A stretch of 64,000 nucleotides of DNA from Ancylobacter polymorphus (GTDB lineage Bacteria > Pseudomonadota > Alphaproteobacteria > Rhizobiales > Xanthobacteraceae). Below, one piece after another: positions 33,849 to 41,805 of this stretch (its first letter is position 1; each line of letters begins with the position of its first letter). The notes below the pieces were generated by a model that had not been told where the DNA came from, ran no database searches, and worked only from the letters and a program-made list of their open reading frames with translations. Location: assembly GCF_022836935.1 (NCBI RefSeq), contig NZ_CP083239.1:248001-312000 (forward strand), written 5' to 3'. The translations under genes were made by a program, and so were the position numbers.

Positions 33849-34868
33849 ATGACCCGCTTTTCCCGCCGCGGCCTTTTCGCCGCCACGGCCGCGCTCGGCC
33901 TGCTGATCGCCGGCCAAAGCTTGATTTCGCCTGCCTTCGCTGCCGAACTCACCATCGGCTACCAGACCGGCGCCGACCCGGCCAAGGTGGCGCAAGCCAA
34001 TGGCGTCTATGAGAAGGCGAGCAAGGCCAGCATCGACTGGCGCAAATTCGACAGCGGCGCCGATGTGATCGCCGCCATTGCCTCTGGCGCGATCCAGATC
34101 GGCTATGTCGGCTCCTCGCCGCTCGCCGCCGCCGCCAGTCGCGAGGTGCCGATCGAGACCATCTACATTGCCGCCCTGCTCGGCGACGCCGAGGCACTGG
34201 TAGTGCGCAATGGCGCCGGCATCGCCAAGCCGGAGGATTTCAATGGCAAGAAGGTTGCCGTGCCCTTCGTCTCCACCACCCATTACTCGCTGCTGGCGGC
34301 GCTGAAACACTGGGGCGTCGACCCGAAGACGGTCGAAATCCTCAATCTGCGTCCGCCGGAAATCGCCGCCGCCTTCACCCGTGGCGACATCGACGCCGCC
34401 TATGTCTGGGACCCGGCGCTCGGCAAGATCAAGGAGACCGGCACGGTCTTCGCCTCCTCCGCCGATGTCGCCAAATGGGGCGCCCCGACCTTTGATGCCT
34501 GGATCGTCCGCAAGGACTTCGCCAAGGCGCACCCCGAGATCGTTGCCGAATTCGTCAAGGTGACGGCGGATGCTTACGCCGACTACGCGAAGAACGGCGC
34601 CAGCTGGACCGCCGCCTCGCCGCAGGTGCTGGCCATCGCCAAGCTCACCGGCGCCAAGCCGGAGGAAATCCCCGAGCTGCTCAAGGGCAACAAATTCCCG
34701 CTGCTGGCCGACCAGCTCTCCGAAGCCCTACTGGGCGGCGGCTCGGTCGAAGCCATCGTCGCCACGGCGAAATTCCTCAAGGAGCAGGGCCGCATCGAGG
34801 CCGTGCTCACCGATTACGGCCCCTATGTCAGCCGCGTGCCGGCCGAGCAAGCGGCCAAGCTGAACTGA
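33849..34868 (+). CDS. Taurine/sulfonate-binding periplasmic protein, TauA-like
   Basis: 339 residues from ATG 33849 (ATG 33837 and TTG 33831 are alternatives; none has a strong Shine-Dalgarno). Twin-arginine-like or Sec signal FSRRGLFAATAALGLLIAG with cleavage after AFA. TauA pattern is very clear: LTIGYQTGADPAKVAQANG, DVIAAIASGAIQIGYVGSSPLAAAASR, KKVAVPFVSTTHYSLLAALK and ARGDIDAAYVWDPAL (first residues TRGDI here). The close match to TauA makes taurine a plausible ligand, but no TauD dioxygenase or taurine dehydrogenase is nearby, so the imported sulfonate would have to be handled by SsuD. Confidence 0.92.
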   Translation: MTRFSRRGLFAATAALGLLIAGQSLISPAFAAELTIGYQTGADPAKVAQANGVYEKASKASIDWRKFDSGADVIAAIASGAIQIGYVGSSPLAAAASREVPIETIYIAALLGDAEALVVRNGAGIAKPEDFNGKKVAVPFVSTTHYSLLAALKHWGVDPKTVEILNLRPPEIAAAFTRGDIDAAYVWDPALGKIKETGTVFASSADVAKWGAPTFDAWIVRKDFAKAHPEIVAEFVKVTADAYADYAKNGASWTAASPQVLAIAKLTGAKPEEIPELLKGNKFPLLADQLSEALLGGGSVEAIVATAKFLKEQGRIEAVLTDYGPYVSRVPAEQAAKLN

Positions 34869-34940
34869 CGGGGCCTCGTGCTCCGGGCTGACACTTCCGT
34901 TCCCGAGCGTCGTGGGCCGTGAGATCCGCGACGAACCTGA

Positions 34941-34985
34941 GGCCCGGCTGGCGCTCTCCCCTGGGAGCCCATGCCGGGCCCCTTT
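34941..34985 (+). terminator. Stem-loop with T-run between the TauA-like and TauB-like genes
   Basis: GGCCCGGC (34941-34948) pairs with GCCGGGCC (34973-34980), enclosing a 24-base loop that can form a partial inner stem, followed by CCTTTT. This resembles an intrinsic terminator or attenuator, giving more binding protein than ATPase/permease. It also makes the in-frame ATG at 34971 an unlikely start for the downstream gene. Confidence 0.55.
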
Positions 34986-35027
34986 TCCCCCGCACAATTC
35001 GGCCTGATCGGTCTCACTGTCCACCTC

Positions 35028-35807
35028 ATGAAACTCATCATCCATCATCTCGGCGTCCAATTTCCGCAGCCGGACGGCAGCGAGGCCCCGGTGCTCGACG
35101 GCATCGACCTCGCGATCCCGGCCGGCGAACTCGTGGTGCTTCTCGGGGCCTCCGGCTGCGGAAAGTCGACACTTCTCAACGTGATAGCCGGCTTCCTGCC
35201 GCCCAGCGAAGGCGAAATCTGGGTCGAGCACCGGCGGGTGTCCGGGCCGGGGATCGACCGCGGTGTGGTGCTGCAGACCGACGCGCTTTTCCCCTGGCTC
35301 AACGCCCGCGACAATGTCGGATTTGGCCTGCGCCTGCGCTCCATCCCTTTGAAAGAACGACAGAATCGCGCCGAGGCGGCGCTGGAGCTGGTCGGGCTCG
35401 CCGGCAAGGGCGACCACGCCACCTGGCAGCTCTCCGGCGGCCAGCGCCAGCGCGTCAGCCTCGCCCGCGCCCTTCTCGCCGACCCGGAAATTCTGTTGAT
35501 GGATGAACCACTTGGCGCGCTCGACGCGCTGACCCGCGAGCAGATGCAGGACCTCGTGCTCGATGTGTGGAAGCGCACGGGCAAGACCATCCTCTTCGTC
35601 ACCCACGGGCTCGACGAAGCGCTCTATCTCGGCACGCGGCTGGTGGTGCTGGCGGGAAAGCCGGGCCGGATCGTGCGGAACGAGCCGCTCGCCTTCGGCC
35701 GGCAAGCCCTCACCCAAGGGCTTGGCAGCAAAGTCAAATCCCTTCCGGCGTTTGCCGCCGCCCGCGAGCGGCTGCGCGATGTGATCTTTGCCGGAGCCCC
35801 GTCATGA
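35028..35807 (+). CDS. Taurine/sulfonate ABC transporter ATPase, TauB-like
   Basis: 259 residues from ATG 35028, close to the 255 of TauB. The upstream ATG 34971 lies inside a hairpin. Walker A LLGASGCGKSTLLNVIAGF, Q-loop VVLQTDALFPWLN, signature LSGGQRQRVSLARALL, Walker B ILLMDEPLGALD and VTHGLDEA. Overlaps the permease gene by 4 bases (ATGA). Forms an importer with the TauA-like protein upstream. Confidence 0.92.
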   Translation: MKLIIHHLGVQFPQPDGSEAPVLDGIDLAIPAGELVVLLGASGCGKSTLLNVIAGFLPPSEGEIWVEHRRVSGPGIDRGVVLQTDALFPWLNARDNVGFGLRLRSIPLKERQNRAEAALELVGLAGKGDHATWQLSGGQRQRVSLARALLADPEILLMDEPLGALDALTREQMQDLVLDVWKRTGKTILFVTHGLDEALYLGTRLVVLAGKPGRIVRNEPLAFGRQALTQGLGSKVKSLPAFAAARERLRDVIFAGAPS

Positions 35808-36709
35808 GCCTCTTCACCCCGCTACCCGTCGCCGACAGCGCCCTGCCGCTGATCGTGCCCGCCGAAGGCTTCCCCTTCGAGGATACGTTGCGCCCGCGCC
35901 CGCCGTCCGCGCCCGAAGCGCGAAGCACCGGACCACGCCTCGCCCTGCCGGCGCGCCTCTGGATTCCCTTCGCCACGCTCGGCAGTCTGCTTGTCCTGTG
36001 GTGGGCGGTCACGGCCTCCGGCGTCGTGCCGGCGCTGTTCCTCCCCTCGCCACAGGCGGTCGCCGCGCGCCTCTCGCGCCTTGTCACAGAAGGGTTTGTC
36101 GACGCCACGCTGGCGCAGCATCTCCTCGCCAGTCTGCAGCGCGTCTTCGCCGCGCTGGCGGCAGCGCTGCTAATCGGCGTGCCCGCCGGCTTCGCCATCG
36201 GCCTGTCGACGGTGGGGCGCGGCATTCTCGATCCCATCGTCGAGTTCCTGCGGCCGATCCCGCCGCTGGCCTATCTGCCGCTCGTCATCATCTGGGCCGG
36301 CATCGGCGAGAGCGCCAAGGTTCTGGTGATTGCGCTTGCCATGCTGCCGCCGGTCATCATCGCCACCTCCGCCGGGGTGCGCGGCGTCGACCGCAACCGG
36401 CTGAATGTGGCGCGCGCGCTGGGCGCCACGCGGGCGCAGCTGCTGCGGCTGGTCGTGCTCCCATCGGCCTCACCCTCCATCCTCACCGGCACCCGCATCG
36501 CCCTCGGCGCGGGGTGGTCGACGCTGGTGGCGGCGGAACTGGTGGCGGCGACGCGCGGCGTCGGCTTCATGATCCAGTCCGCCGCCAATTTCCTCGCCAC
36601 GGATGTGGTGGTGGCCGGCATCTTCGTCATCGCCACTGTGGCCTTCGCGCTCGAACTGGCGATCCGCCTGGTGGAACGCGCCCTGGTCGGCTGGGCCGCC
36701 CATGGCTGA
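35804..36709 (+). CDS. Taurine/sulfonate ABC transporter permease, TauC-like
   Basis: 301 residues from ATG 35804, which overlaps the TauB-like stop. After a Pro-rich 50-residue N-terminal tail there are about six membrane segments. Landmarks are VVPALFLPSPQAVAARL, EFLRPIPPLAYLPLVIIWAGIGESAK and the EAA loop ARALGATRAQLLRLVVLPSASPSI, all typical of TauC. It is the last gene of the plus-strand organosulfur run and faces the amidase gene tail to tail. Confidence 0.92.
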   Translation: MSLFTPLPVADSALPLIVPAEGFPFEDTLRPRPPSAPEARSTGPRLALPARLWIPFATLGSLLVLWWAVTASGVVPALFLPSPQAVAARLSRLVTEGFVDATLAQHLLASLQRVFAALAAALLIGVPAGFAIGLSTVGRGILDPIVEFLRPIPPLAYLPLVIIWAGIGESAKVLVIALAMLPPVIIATSAGVRGVDRNRLNVARALGATRAQLLRLVVLPSASPSILTGTRIALGAGWSTLVAAELVAATRGVGFMIQSAANFLATDVVVAGIFVIATVAFALELAIRLVERALVGWAAHG

Positions 36710-36733
36710 CGAGCCCGGGCAGCGGGCGCGCAT

Positions 36734-38143
36734 TCAGGAGGGCGCCACCGCCGGCCAGTTGGTGGCGCGGTGATACTGCTCTCCGGCAGCAAGGACGGCC
36801 GCGTCGGCGCCGTCGCGCCCGATCAGCTGCATTCCCATCGGCAGCCCGCCGGCACCGAAGCCGCAAGGCAGCGCCAAAGCGGGCAGGCCGATGAGGCTGA
36901 CCGGCACGACGATCTCCATCCAGCGGTGATAGGTGTCCATGCGATGCCCGTCGATGGACTCCGGCCAGCGCCATTCCACCGGGAACGGCCAGACCTGAGC
37001 CGAGGGCATGACGAGGAAATCATACGCGTCGAACAGTTGCGCCGCCTGCGCATACCAGCGCGAACGGGTGACGCTGGCCGCGTAGAGCTGGGCCGCCGTC
37101 ACCGTCTGGCCGAATTCGATTTCCCAGCGGCTCTCCGGCTTGAGCAAGTCGCGGCTGTGCGGATCGGCGAGCAGCGCGCCCTTGGAGCCGGCATTGAGGA
37201 AGCCGCGCAGGCGAATCCAGGCGTCCCACAATTCCTCGGCGGGAAAGGGCGGCGCCAGCGCCTCGACCTCAGCGCCCAATTCCTCGAACACCTTCAGCCC
37301 CCTGGCGCAGATGTCGAGAATGCCCGGCTCGCAGCGATAAGCGCCGCCCCAGTCCGCCAGCCAGCCGATGCGCCGGCCGCGCAGATCGGTCTCCAGGCGG
37401 TCCGCTAGCGTCGGACAGTCACGGCCGAAGGGCACGGCCGGATTGGGACCGGCCAGCGTTTCCAGCAGGCGCGCGAGGTCCTCGATGGTGCGCGCCATCG
37501 GCCCGTCGGTCGCCAGCGTCGAGAGGAAGGTGTCGCCCACCGCATCGGCGGGCACGAGCCCCCAGCTCGGCCGGAAACCATAGACATTGCAGAAGGCTGC
37601 CGGGTTGCGCAGGCTCCCCATCATGTCCGAACCGTCCGCGACCGGCACCAGCCGGGCGGCCAGCGCGGCCGCCGCGCCTCCGGACGATCCCCCGGCCGAG
37701 CGGGTGAGGTCATAGGGGTTGCGCGTGGCGCCGAAGACCGGGTTGAAGCTGTGGCTGCCCTGCCCCCATTCCGGCGTGTTGGTCTTGCCGGCGAGGATGG
37801 CGCCAGCCGCGCGCAGCCGCGCCGCCACCAGATCGTCCTCTTCCGGGACATGCTCGCGGTAGAGCGGCGAACCATAGGTCGTGCGCACGCCGCGCACCGC
37901 GACAAGGTCCTTCACCGCCAGCGGCAGACCGTGCAGCCAGCCACGCGGCGGCGCGTCGTCAAGCGCGCGCGCCTGCGCCCGCAACGCGTCGGGATCGACC
38001 GCCGAGACGATGGCATTGATGGCGGGATTGGCGGCGGAAAGGCGGGCGAGATACGCCTCCATCAGCTCGGACGGCGCCAGGGCGCGTGTGGCGATGAGGC
38101 GGGACAGCTCGCTCGCGCTGAGCTCCATAGGGGAAGGCGACAT
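36734..38143 (-). CDS. Amidase-signature-family amidase
   Basis: 469 residues, usual length for the amidase signature family. Catalytic triad: Lys78 in LPLAVKDL, cis-Ser153 in RSAGGSSGGAAAALAA and nucleophile Ser177 in GSDMMGSLRNPA. It is nearest the aryl/aliphatic amidase group, not GatA, since it lacks tRNA-amidotransferase partners. Substrate unknown. Its position next to two sulfonate transporters could mean it hydrolyses an amide-linked sulfonate (an N-acyl taurine or similar), but this is speculation. ATG 38143; a second ATG five codons in is possible. Confidence 0.9.
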   Translation of the reverse strand: MSPSPMELSASELSRLIATRALAPSELMEAYLARLSAANPAINAIVSAVDPDALRAQARALDDAPPRGWLHGLPLAVKDLVAVRGVRTTYGSPLYREHVPEEDDLVAARLRAAGAILAGKTNTPEWGQGSHSFNPVFGATRNPYDLTRSAGGSSGGAAAALAARLVPVADGSDMMGSLRNPAAFCNVYGFRPSWGLVPADAVGDTFLSTLATDGPMARTIEDLARLLETLAGPNPAVPFGRDCPTLADRLETDLRGRRIGWLADWGGAYRCEPGILDICARGLKVFEELGAEVEALAPPFPAEELWDAWIRLRGFLNAGSKGALLADPHSRDLLKPESRWEIEFGQTVTAAQLYAASVTRSRWYAQAAQLFDAYDFLVMPSAQVWPFPVEWRWPESIDGHRMDTYHRWMEIVVPVSLIGLPALALPCGFGAGGLPMGMQLIGRDGADAAVLAAGEQYHRATNWPAVAPS

Positions 38144-38267
38144 TGGTTCTGCACGGCTCCGGAAGGAATCGGGTGCGCCGACGGTCGAGCGACGGTCCGC
38201 GCGCCGATAGTCTCCGCGAGGAGAGGACAGTCGGCAACCACCGGCGGGCGGACGGGTTTGGGAGCGC

Positions 38268-38918
38268 TCAGCCGGCTACGGCCAGCAGCGCCTCGGCCAG
38301 CCTCAGATCGTCGGGCGTGGTGATCTTCAGATTGACGGCGCTGCCGGGCACGAAGGCGGTCTTAACCCCGCCGAGCGCGAGGATGTCGAGAAAGCTGGGA
38401 TCGCTGTCGAGCCCATCCTCCGGCAGCTTCCCATAGCCGGCACAGGCGGCGTCGCGCCGGAATGCCACCGGCTTCTGGCCGATGAGCACGGCGCCCGGCG
38501 GGTGCAGCAGATCGCCGCTGCGGGTGTACAGGAACTCGGCATTGACGAGGCCCGGCGCAGCGGCCCCGCTCACATGCGCCTCCTGCAGCAGGGCGCGCAG
38601 CAGTTCGGGTGCGGCGAAGGGGTGGACGACGTCGTGCAGGATGAGCCAGGGCGCCGTCGCCTGCGCCATCAGGCGGCGCGTGGTGCCGCTGCGCGTCGCC
38701 GCCCCTTCCACGAACGCGACCCGCTCATCACGGATGAGGGCGCGCGCACGCTCCATATCCGCCGCCGCCACCGCGACGATGATGGAGTCGACTTCCGGCA
38801 GCAGGCGGTCCACCGCGCGCTCAAGCAGCGTTCGCCCGGCCAGCGCGACGAACGCTTTCGGTCCGCGCCCGAGCCGCGTGCCGCTGCCCGCCGCCTGAAG
38901 GAGTCCCTGGACTTTCAT
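38268..38918 (-). CDS. IspD/TarI-family cytidylyltransferase
   Basis: 216 residues from ATG 38918, overlapping the upstream phosphatase-superfamily gene as ATGA. Nucleotide-binding N-terminus LLQAAGSGTRLGRGPKAFVALAGRTLLE, then LHDVVHPFAAPELL (IspD has VHDAARP here) and the C-terminal VNLKITTPDDL, the family hallmark. Enzymes of this fold couple CTP to 2-C-methylerythritol 4-phosphate (IspD) or to ribitol/glycerol phosphate (TarI-like). The divergent motifs and an operon with a glycosyltransferase and an LTA-synthase-like enzyme favour a surface-polymer role over isoprenoid synthesis. In Rhizobiales IspD is usually fused to IspF and encoded elsewhere. Confidence 0.8.
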   Translation of the reverse strand: MKVQGLLQAAGSGTRLGRGPKAFVALAGRTLLERAVDRLLPEVDSIIVAVAAADMERARALIRDERVAFVEGAATRSGTTRRLMAQATAPWLILHDVVHPFAAPELLRALLQEAHVSGAAAPGLVNAEFLYTRSGDLLHPPGAVLIGQKPVAFRRDAACAGYGKLPEDGLDSDPSFLDILALGGVKTAFVPGSAVNLKITTPDDLRLAEALLAVAG

Positions 38919-40354
38919 GAGCGGCCCCCTGAGCGCTTCGGACGGGGTTGAAACATGCGTGGCAACCACTTTTTCCAGCGGGGTCGCTTCCTCGCACTTG
39001 CCGGCGCGGCCGGGGAGGAAGGCCGCGCCGGCGGAAGCCTGCCCACCGATGGCCCCGGGGGCGCACAGCCCAGGAAGGCTTCGCGTCCGGTGCGGTCCAG
39101 CCTGTCGAAGGCGGCGAGGTCGAGAAGCGTCGAGGCGTCGGCCTGCCGTTCCCGCGCATGGGCATTCTTGGCGGCGACATGGGCCTGCAGCGCGTCTCGC
39201 AAACGCACCACGTCTTCCTGCAGCGCCCCCGACCGCCATAGATGGCGCTGCGTTCTGAAATGCTGATGCTGGGGCCGCGGCAGATCGACCGGCACCAGGT
39301 GTCCGCCAGTATCGCGATCGAAATGGTGCAACAGGTTGTGGTGCCCGCCCGGATCGAGCCGGTGATTGAACAATTGCAGCCCGCGCTCGGTAACCAGCAG
39401 AGCATGGGAATGGTCGAGTGCCGCGAAGCCCTTCTTCACATCGCAGCTGTCCATGTCGGCCTGGCTGGCGGTGAGGTTCTGCGCGAAGGCAACGGTGCGA
39501 GCCCCTTCGGCCAGCAGGCTGCGGCCCGAATGCGGGAAAGGCCAATCACCCTCTACGCCCAGAAGGTCGAGGCAGGTGGAAGCGAGGTCGACCGTGCTGA
39601 CAAGACGGCCATCGCTGCCGATGGGCAGACGCTCATCGCGAATGACGAGGGGCGTGTGGATCAAAGCGGGATAAGGCTCGACCGCGTGCAGCAGCCCGCT
39701 CTTGAAGCCGTGGGTGCCGTGGTCGTCGCCATGATCGCCATAGACGAGGGTCGTGGTGTGCTCCAGCGCGCCCGCGCGGCGCAGGATTTCGAGCATCGCG
39801 CCAAGCAGCGTGTCGGTGGCGGCGCAGCTGCCTTCGAACAGCTCGTCGAGATGGCGGGCATGCGAGGCCAGGGCGAGGTCCGCCTCGATATGGGGGAGCT
39901 GGCACCACACATAAATCGCGAACGGGCCTGTCGCAGTGCGCTGCTCGAACGCCTGGAGCAGCGTGGCGAAGTCGTTGGTCTTCCAGGCTTCGGGCAGCGA
40001 CGCGTTCAGGAGATGCAGGATCGGCAGTCGGGGATAGGCGGAAGCGCAGAGGAATGACGTTTCATAGCCACGCGCCGCAAGCTGAGTGAACAGGCTCGGA
40101 TTGTTGCCCACCGGCCGCGACAGGCCCGCCGCGCCGTCCATCTCGAAATCATTGCCGTGCAGAAACGCCGACATCACCATCTGGGTCGAGGTGGCGGAGG
40201 AATAATGGCGTTGATAGGTGCGCGCCTCGCCCATCAGCGCGCGCAGATGCGCAAACGCCTCGGGGAAGGCGTTGAAGGTCTGCCACGATGTGCTTTCGAG
40301 GTGAAAGACGAAAAGGTTCTTCGGCCGGGTCGGCACGGTACGCGAAGGGCTCAT
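38915..40354 (-). CDS. Alkaline-phosphatase-superfamily protein (sulfatase/LTA synthase-like)
   Basis: 479 residues, no signal peptide or membrane segment. The N-terminus NLFVFHLESTSWQTF gives the metal-binding Glu of LTA synthase/phosphoglycerol transferases, the SSATSTQMVMSAFLHG segment supplies the likely Ser/Thr nucleophile, and YGDHGDDHGTHG has the metal Asp/His motif. There is no sulfatase C-x-P-S-R formylglycine motif. The C-terminal 30 residues are strongly basic and Pro-rich (KRPRWKKWLPR). It is overlapped on both sides by 4 bases, with the glycosyltransferase gene upstream and the cytidylyltransferase downstream. A soluble phospho- or sulfo-transferase/hydrolase is likely; specificity unknown. 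Confidence 0.8.
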   Translation of the reverse strand: MSPSRTVPTRPKNLFVFHLESTSWQTFNAFPEAFAHLRALMGEARTYQRHYSSATSTQMVMSAFLHGNDFEMDGAAGLSRPVGNNPSLFTQLAARGYETSFLCASAYPRLPILHLLNASLPEAWKTNDFATLLQAFEQRTATGPFAIYVWCQLPHIEADLALASHARHLDELFEGSCAATDTLLGAMLEILRRAGALEHTTTLVYGDHGDDHGTHGFKSGLLHAVEPYPALIHTPLVIRDERLPIGSDGRLVSTVDLASTCLDLLGVEGDWPFPHSGRSLLAEGARTVAFAQNLTASQADMDSCDVKKGFAALDHSHALLVTERGLQLFNHRLDPGGHHNLLHHFDRDTGGHLVPVDLPRPQHQHFRTQRHLWRSGALQEDVVRLRDALQAHVAAKNAHARERQADASTLLDLAAFDRLDRTGREAFLGCAPPGPSVGRLPPARPSSPAAPASARKRPRWKKWLPRMFQPRPKRSGGRS

Positions 40355-41247
40355 CGTGCGTCGGCCCGCCTTTCAGCGAAGATGGTCTCGAAATCGAGGC
40401 CATAGAAATGCGGCCATGCCCCTGCGTCCGCCGGCGCGCGGCGGGCGGTGTCGATGCGGAATCGTTCGACGAAAGCGGGATCGGCCAGGCATCCCGTCAG
40501 CGCCGGGGGCTCGGGCGGGGGTGTCCAGGCCTCGCGTGGCAGGTCGACATAGTTTTTGAACGGCAGCACGCGGCGCAAGGTCAGCCCAGTCTCGTCGATG
40601 AGATGATCATAGCCGGCGGGCTGGTGCTCGCCATCGGGATCGACGGCCGTGAACTTGGCGTGGCGGGCCTCGCGGTCGCGCCGCTCGATCATCTTGAGAT
40701 GATAGAGGAAGGCGGGAACGAACCCGCGCGGGGCACCGTCCAGCTCAGGCGGGAACCAGGGCTGGTGCATGCGATCGGGGCGCCGGGTGACGGTGCGCGG
40801 TATCCTGAACAGGCGGGGCGTCCAGCGTGGCCCGCACGTCCCGTCGATCCGATACTCGCTGCGGCTGTTCCAGAGATTGACGATTCTCACGGCGAGAATC
40901 GGCTGTCCCCGCGCCTCGCGCCGTTCGAGAACCGGCCGCAGCCGGCGCAGGAAGCGGTCTTCGTAACGCTCATCGGCATCGCCGCAGATCACCCAGTCCG
41001 CCCCCAGCCGCGCCGCTTCGAGAATCAGGCGGTGCCGGTTCTGCGACTCATGCGCATGGGCCGGCGCCGGGCGTCGTTCGTCCAGCACCGAGACCACCTT
41101 CGGCTCGGCGCGAAGAAGTTCGGGCGTGGCGTCGGTCGAGCCCTCGTCAAGCGCGACAATGCCGTCCACATGCGGCGCAATGTGATGGAGAAAGCCGGGG
41201 AGGAAGCGCTCCTCGTTCCGAAGCTGCGTGATGCAGATGATCTTCAT
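40351..41247 (-). CDS. Glycosyltransferase family 2-like protein
   Basis: 298 residues from ATG 41247. The longer frame to 41340 lacks conservation and a ribosome site. GT-A fold seen in IICITQLRNEERFLPGFLHHI, VALDEGSTDATPELL and the metal-binding GDADERYEDRF (a D-x-D motif). This matches the Glyco_tranf_2_4 group. The C-terminal half contains many Arg/Trp/His residues and no membrane segment. First gene of a three-gene overlapping operon. Confidence 0.85.
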   Translation of the reverse strand: MKIICITQLRNEERFLPGFLHHIAPHVDGIVALDEGSTDATPELLRAEPKVVSVLDERRPAPAHAHESQNRHRLILEAARLGADWVICGDADERYEDRFLRRLRPVLERREARGQPILAVRIVNLWNSRSEYRIDGTCGPRWTPRLFRIPRTVTRRPDRMHQPWFPPELDGAPRGFVPAFLYHLKMIERRDREARHAKFTAVDPDGEHQPAGYDHLIDETGLTLRRVLPFKNYVDLPREAWTPPPEPPALTGCLADPAFVERFRIDTARRAPADAGAWPHFYGLDFETIFAERRADAR

Positions 41248-41373
41248 CGCCGGCGGGTTCCGAGGGGCGGTTCGCTTGCTTAGGCGTATTGAAGACGTGC
41301 CGCCATCAACCTTCCCGCGCAAGCACAGAGCTTTCCACAATCCGGTACTGCCTTACAAGCGAGGACACGCCGC

Positions 41374-41778
41374 GTGCATCCTTCCACCGCTTGTCGAATG
41401 TGGTTCGCCTATAGCCGTGGTCTTGCCGAAGCCGCCACGGCGGCTGGCACGCGGGTTTTTGCCCATACGCCAGCGTTTCTCGGCGACATCCGCTGGACAC
41501 ATGGCTGGAGCGGCCAACGCGCCATCACAGCCGACTCGTATCCCGACCTCACCGCGCCGGCGCCCGGCCTCATGGCATGCATCGGTTACAAGGGCCGCAG
41601 CGTCGCAATGGCGACGGCCATGGGCGGCGAACTCGCCCGCTGGGCAACCGGCACTGAGCCGGATACCCTCGATATGCCGGTGCGTCCCGCGAGGGCCTTC
41701 CCGTTCCACAGCTTGTGGCCGATCGGTGCTTCGATACGCATAGCCTATGGCCGGGCGCGCAACGCGCCCGGCATCTGA
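41374..41778 (+). pseudogene. Remnant of an FAD-dependent amino acid/amine oxidase (DAO family) with internal deletion
   Basis: About 134 residues remain in frame. Residues 11-33 (FAYSRGLAEAATAAGTRVF) match the middle of DadA/PuuB-type oxidases, where the region normally continues for some 150 residues. It then jumps straight to their C-terminal part (DIRWTHGWSGQRAITADSYPDL, shown in part; GLMACIGYKGRSVAMATAMGGELARW; FPFHSLWPIG). The N-terminal FAD motif is absent and the frame begins at a GTG with no Shine-Dalgarno. I read this as a decayed gene that once preceded the aldehyde dehydrogenase 27 bases downstream, a pairing typical of gamma-glutamylputrescine catabolism. Confidence 0.72.
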
Positions 41779-41805
41779 GCCGCCTTCACAGAGACGAGGC
41801 CTTTC

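Noticed and set aside
34971..35027. Earlier in-frame ATG for the TauB-like gene at 34971
   Set aside because: It lies within a hairpin and adds 19 residues absent from the family; ATG 35028 gives normal length.
38268..39545. Possible 425-residue fusion of an upstream segment to the IspD-family protein
   Set aside because: The extra N-terminal 209 codons are an out-of-phase reading of the phosphatase-superfamily gene; the ATGA overlap at 38918 marks the true start.
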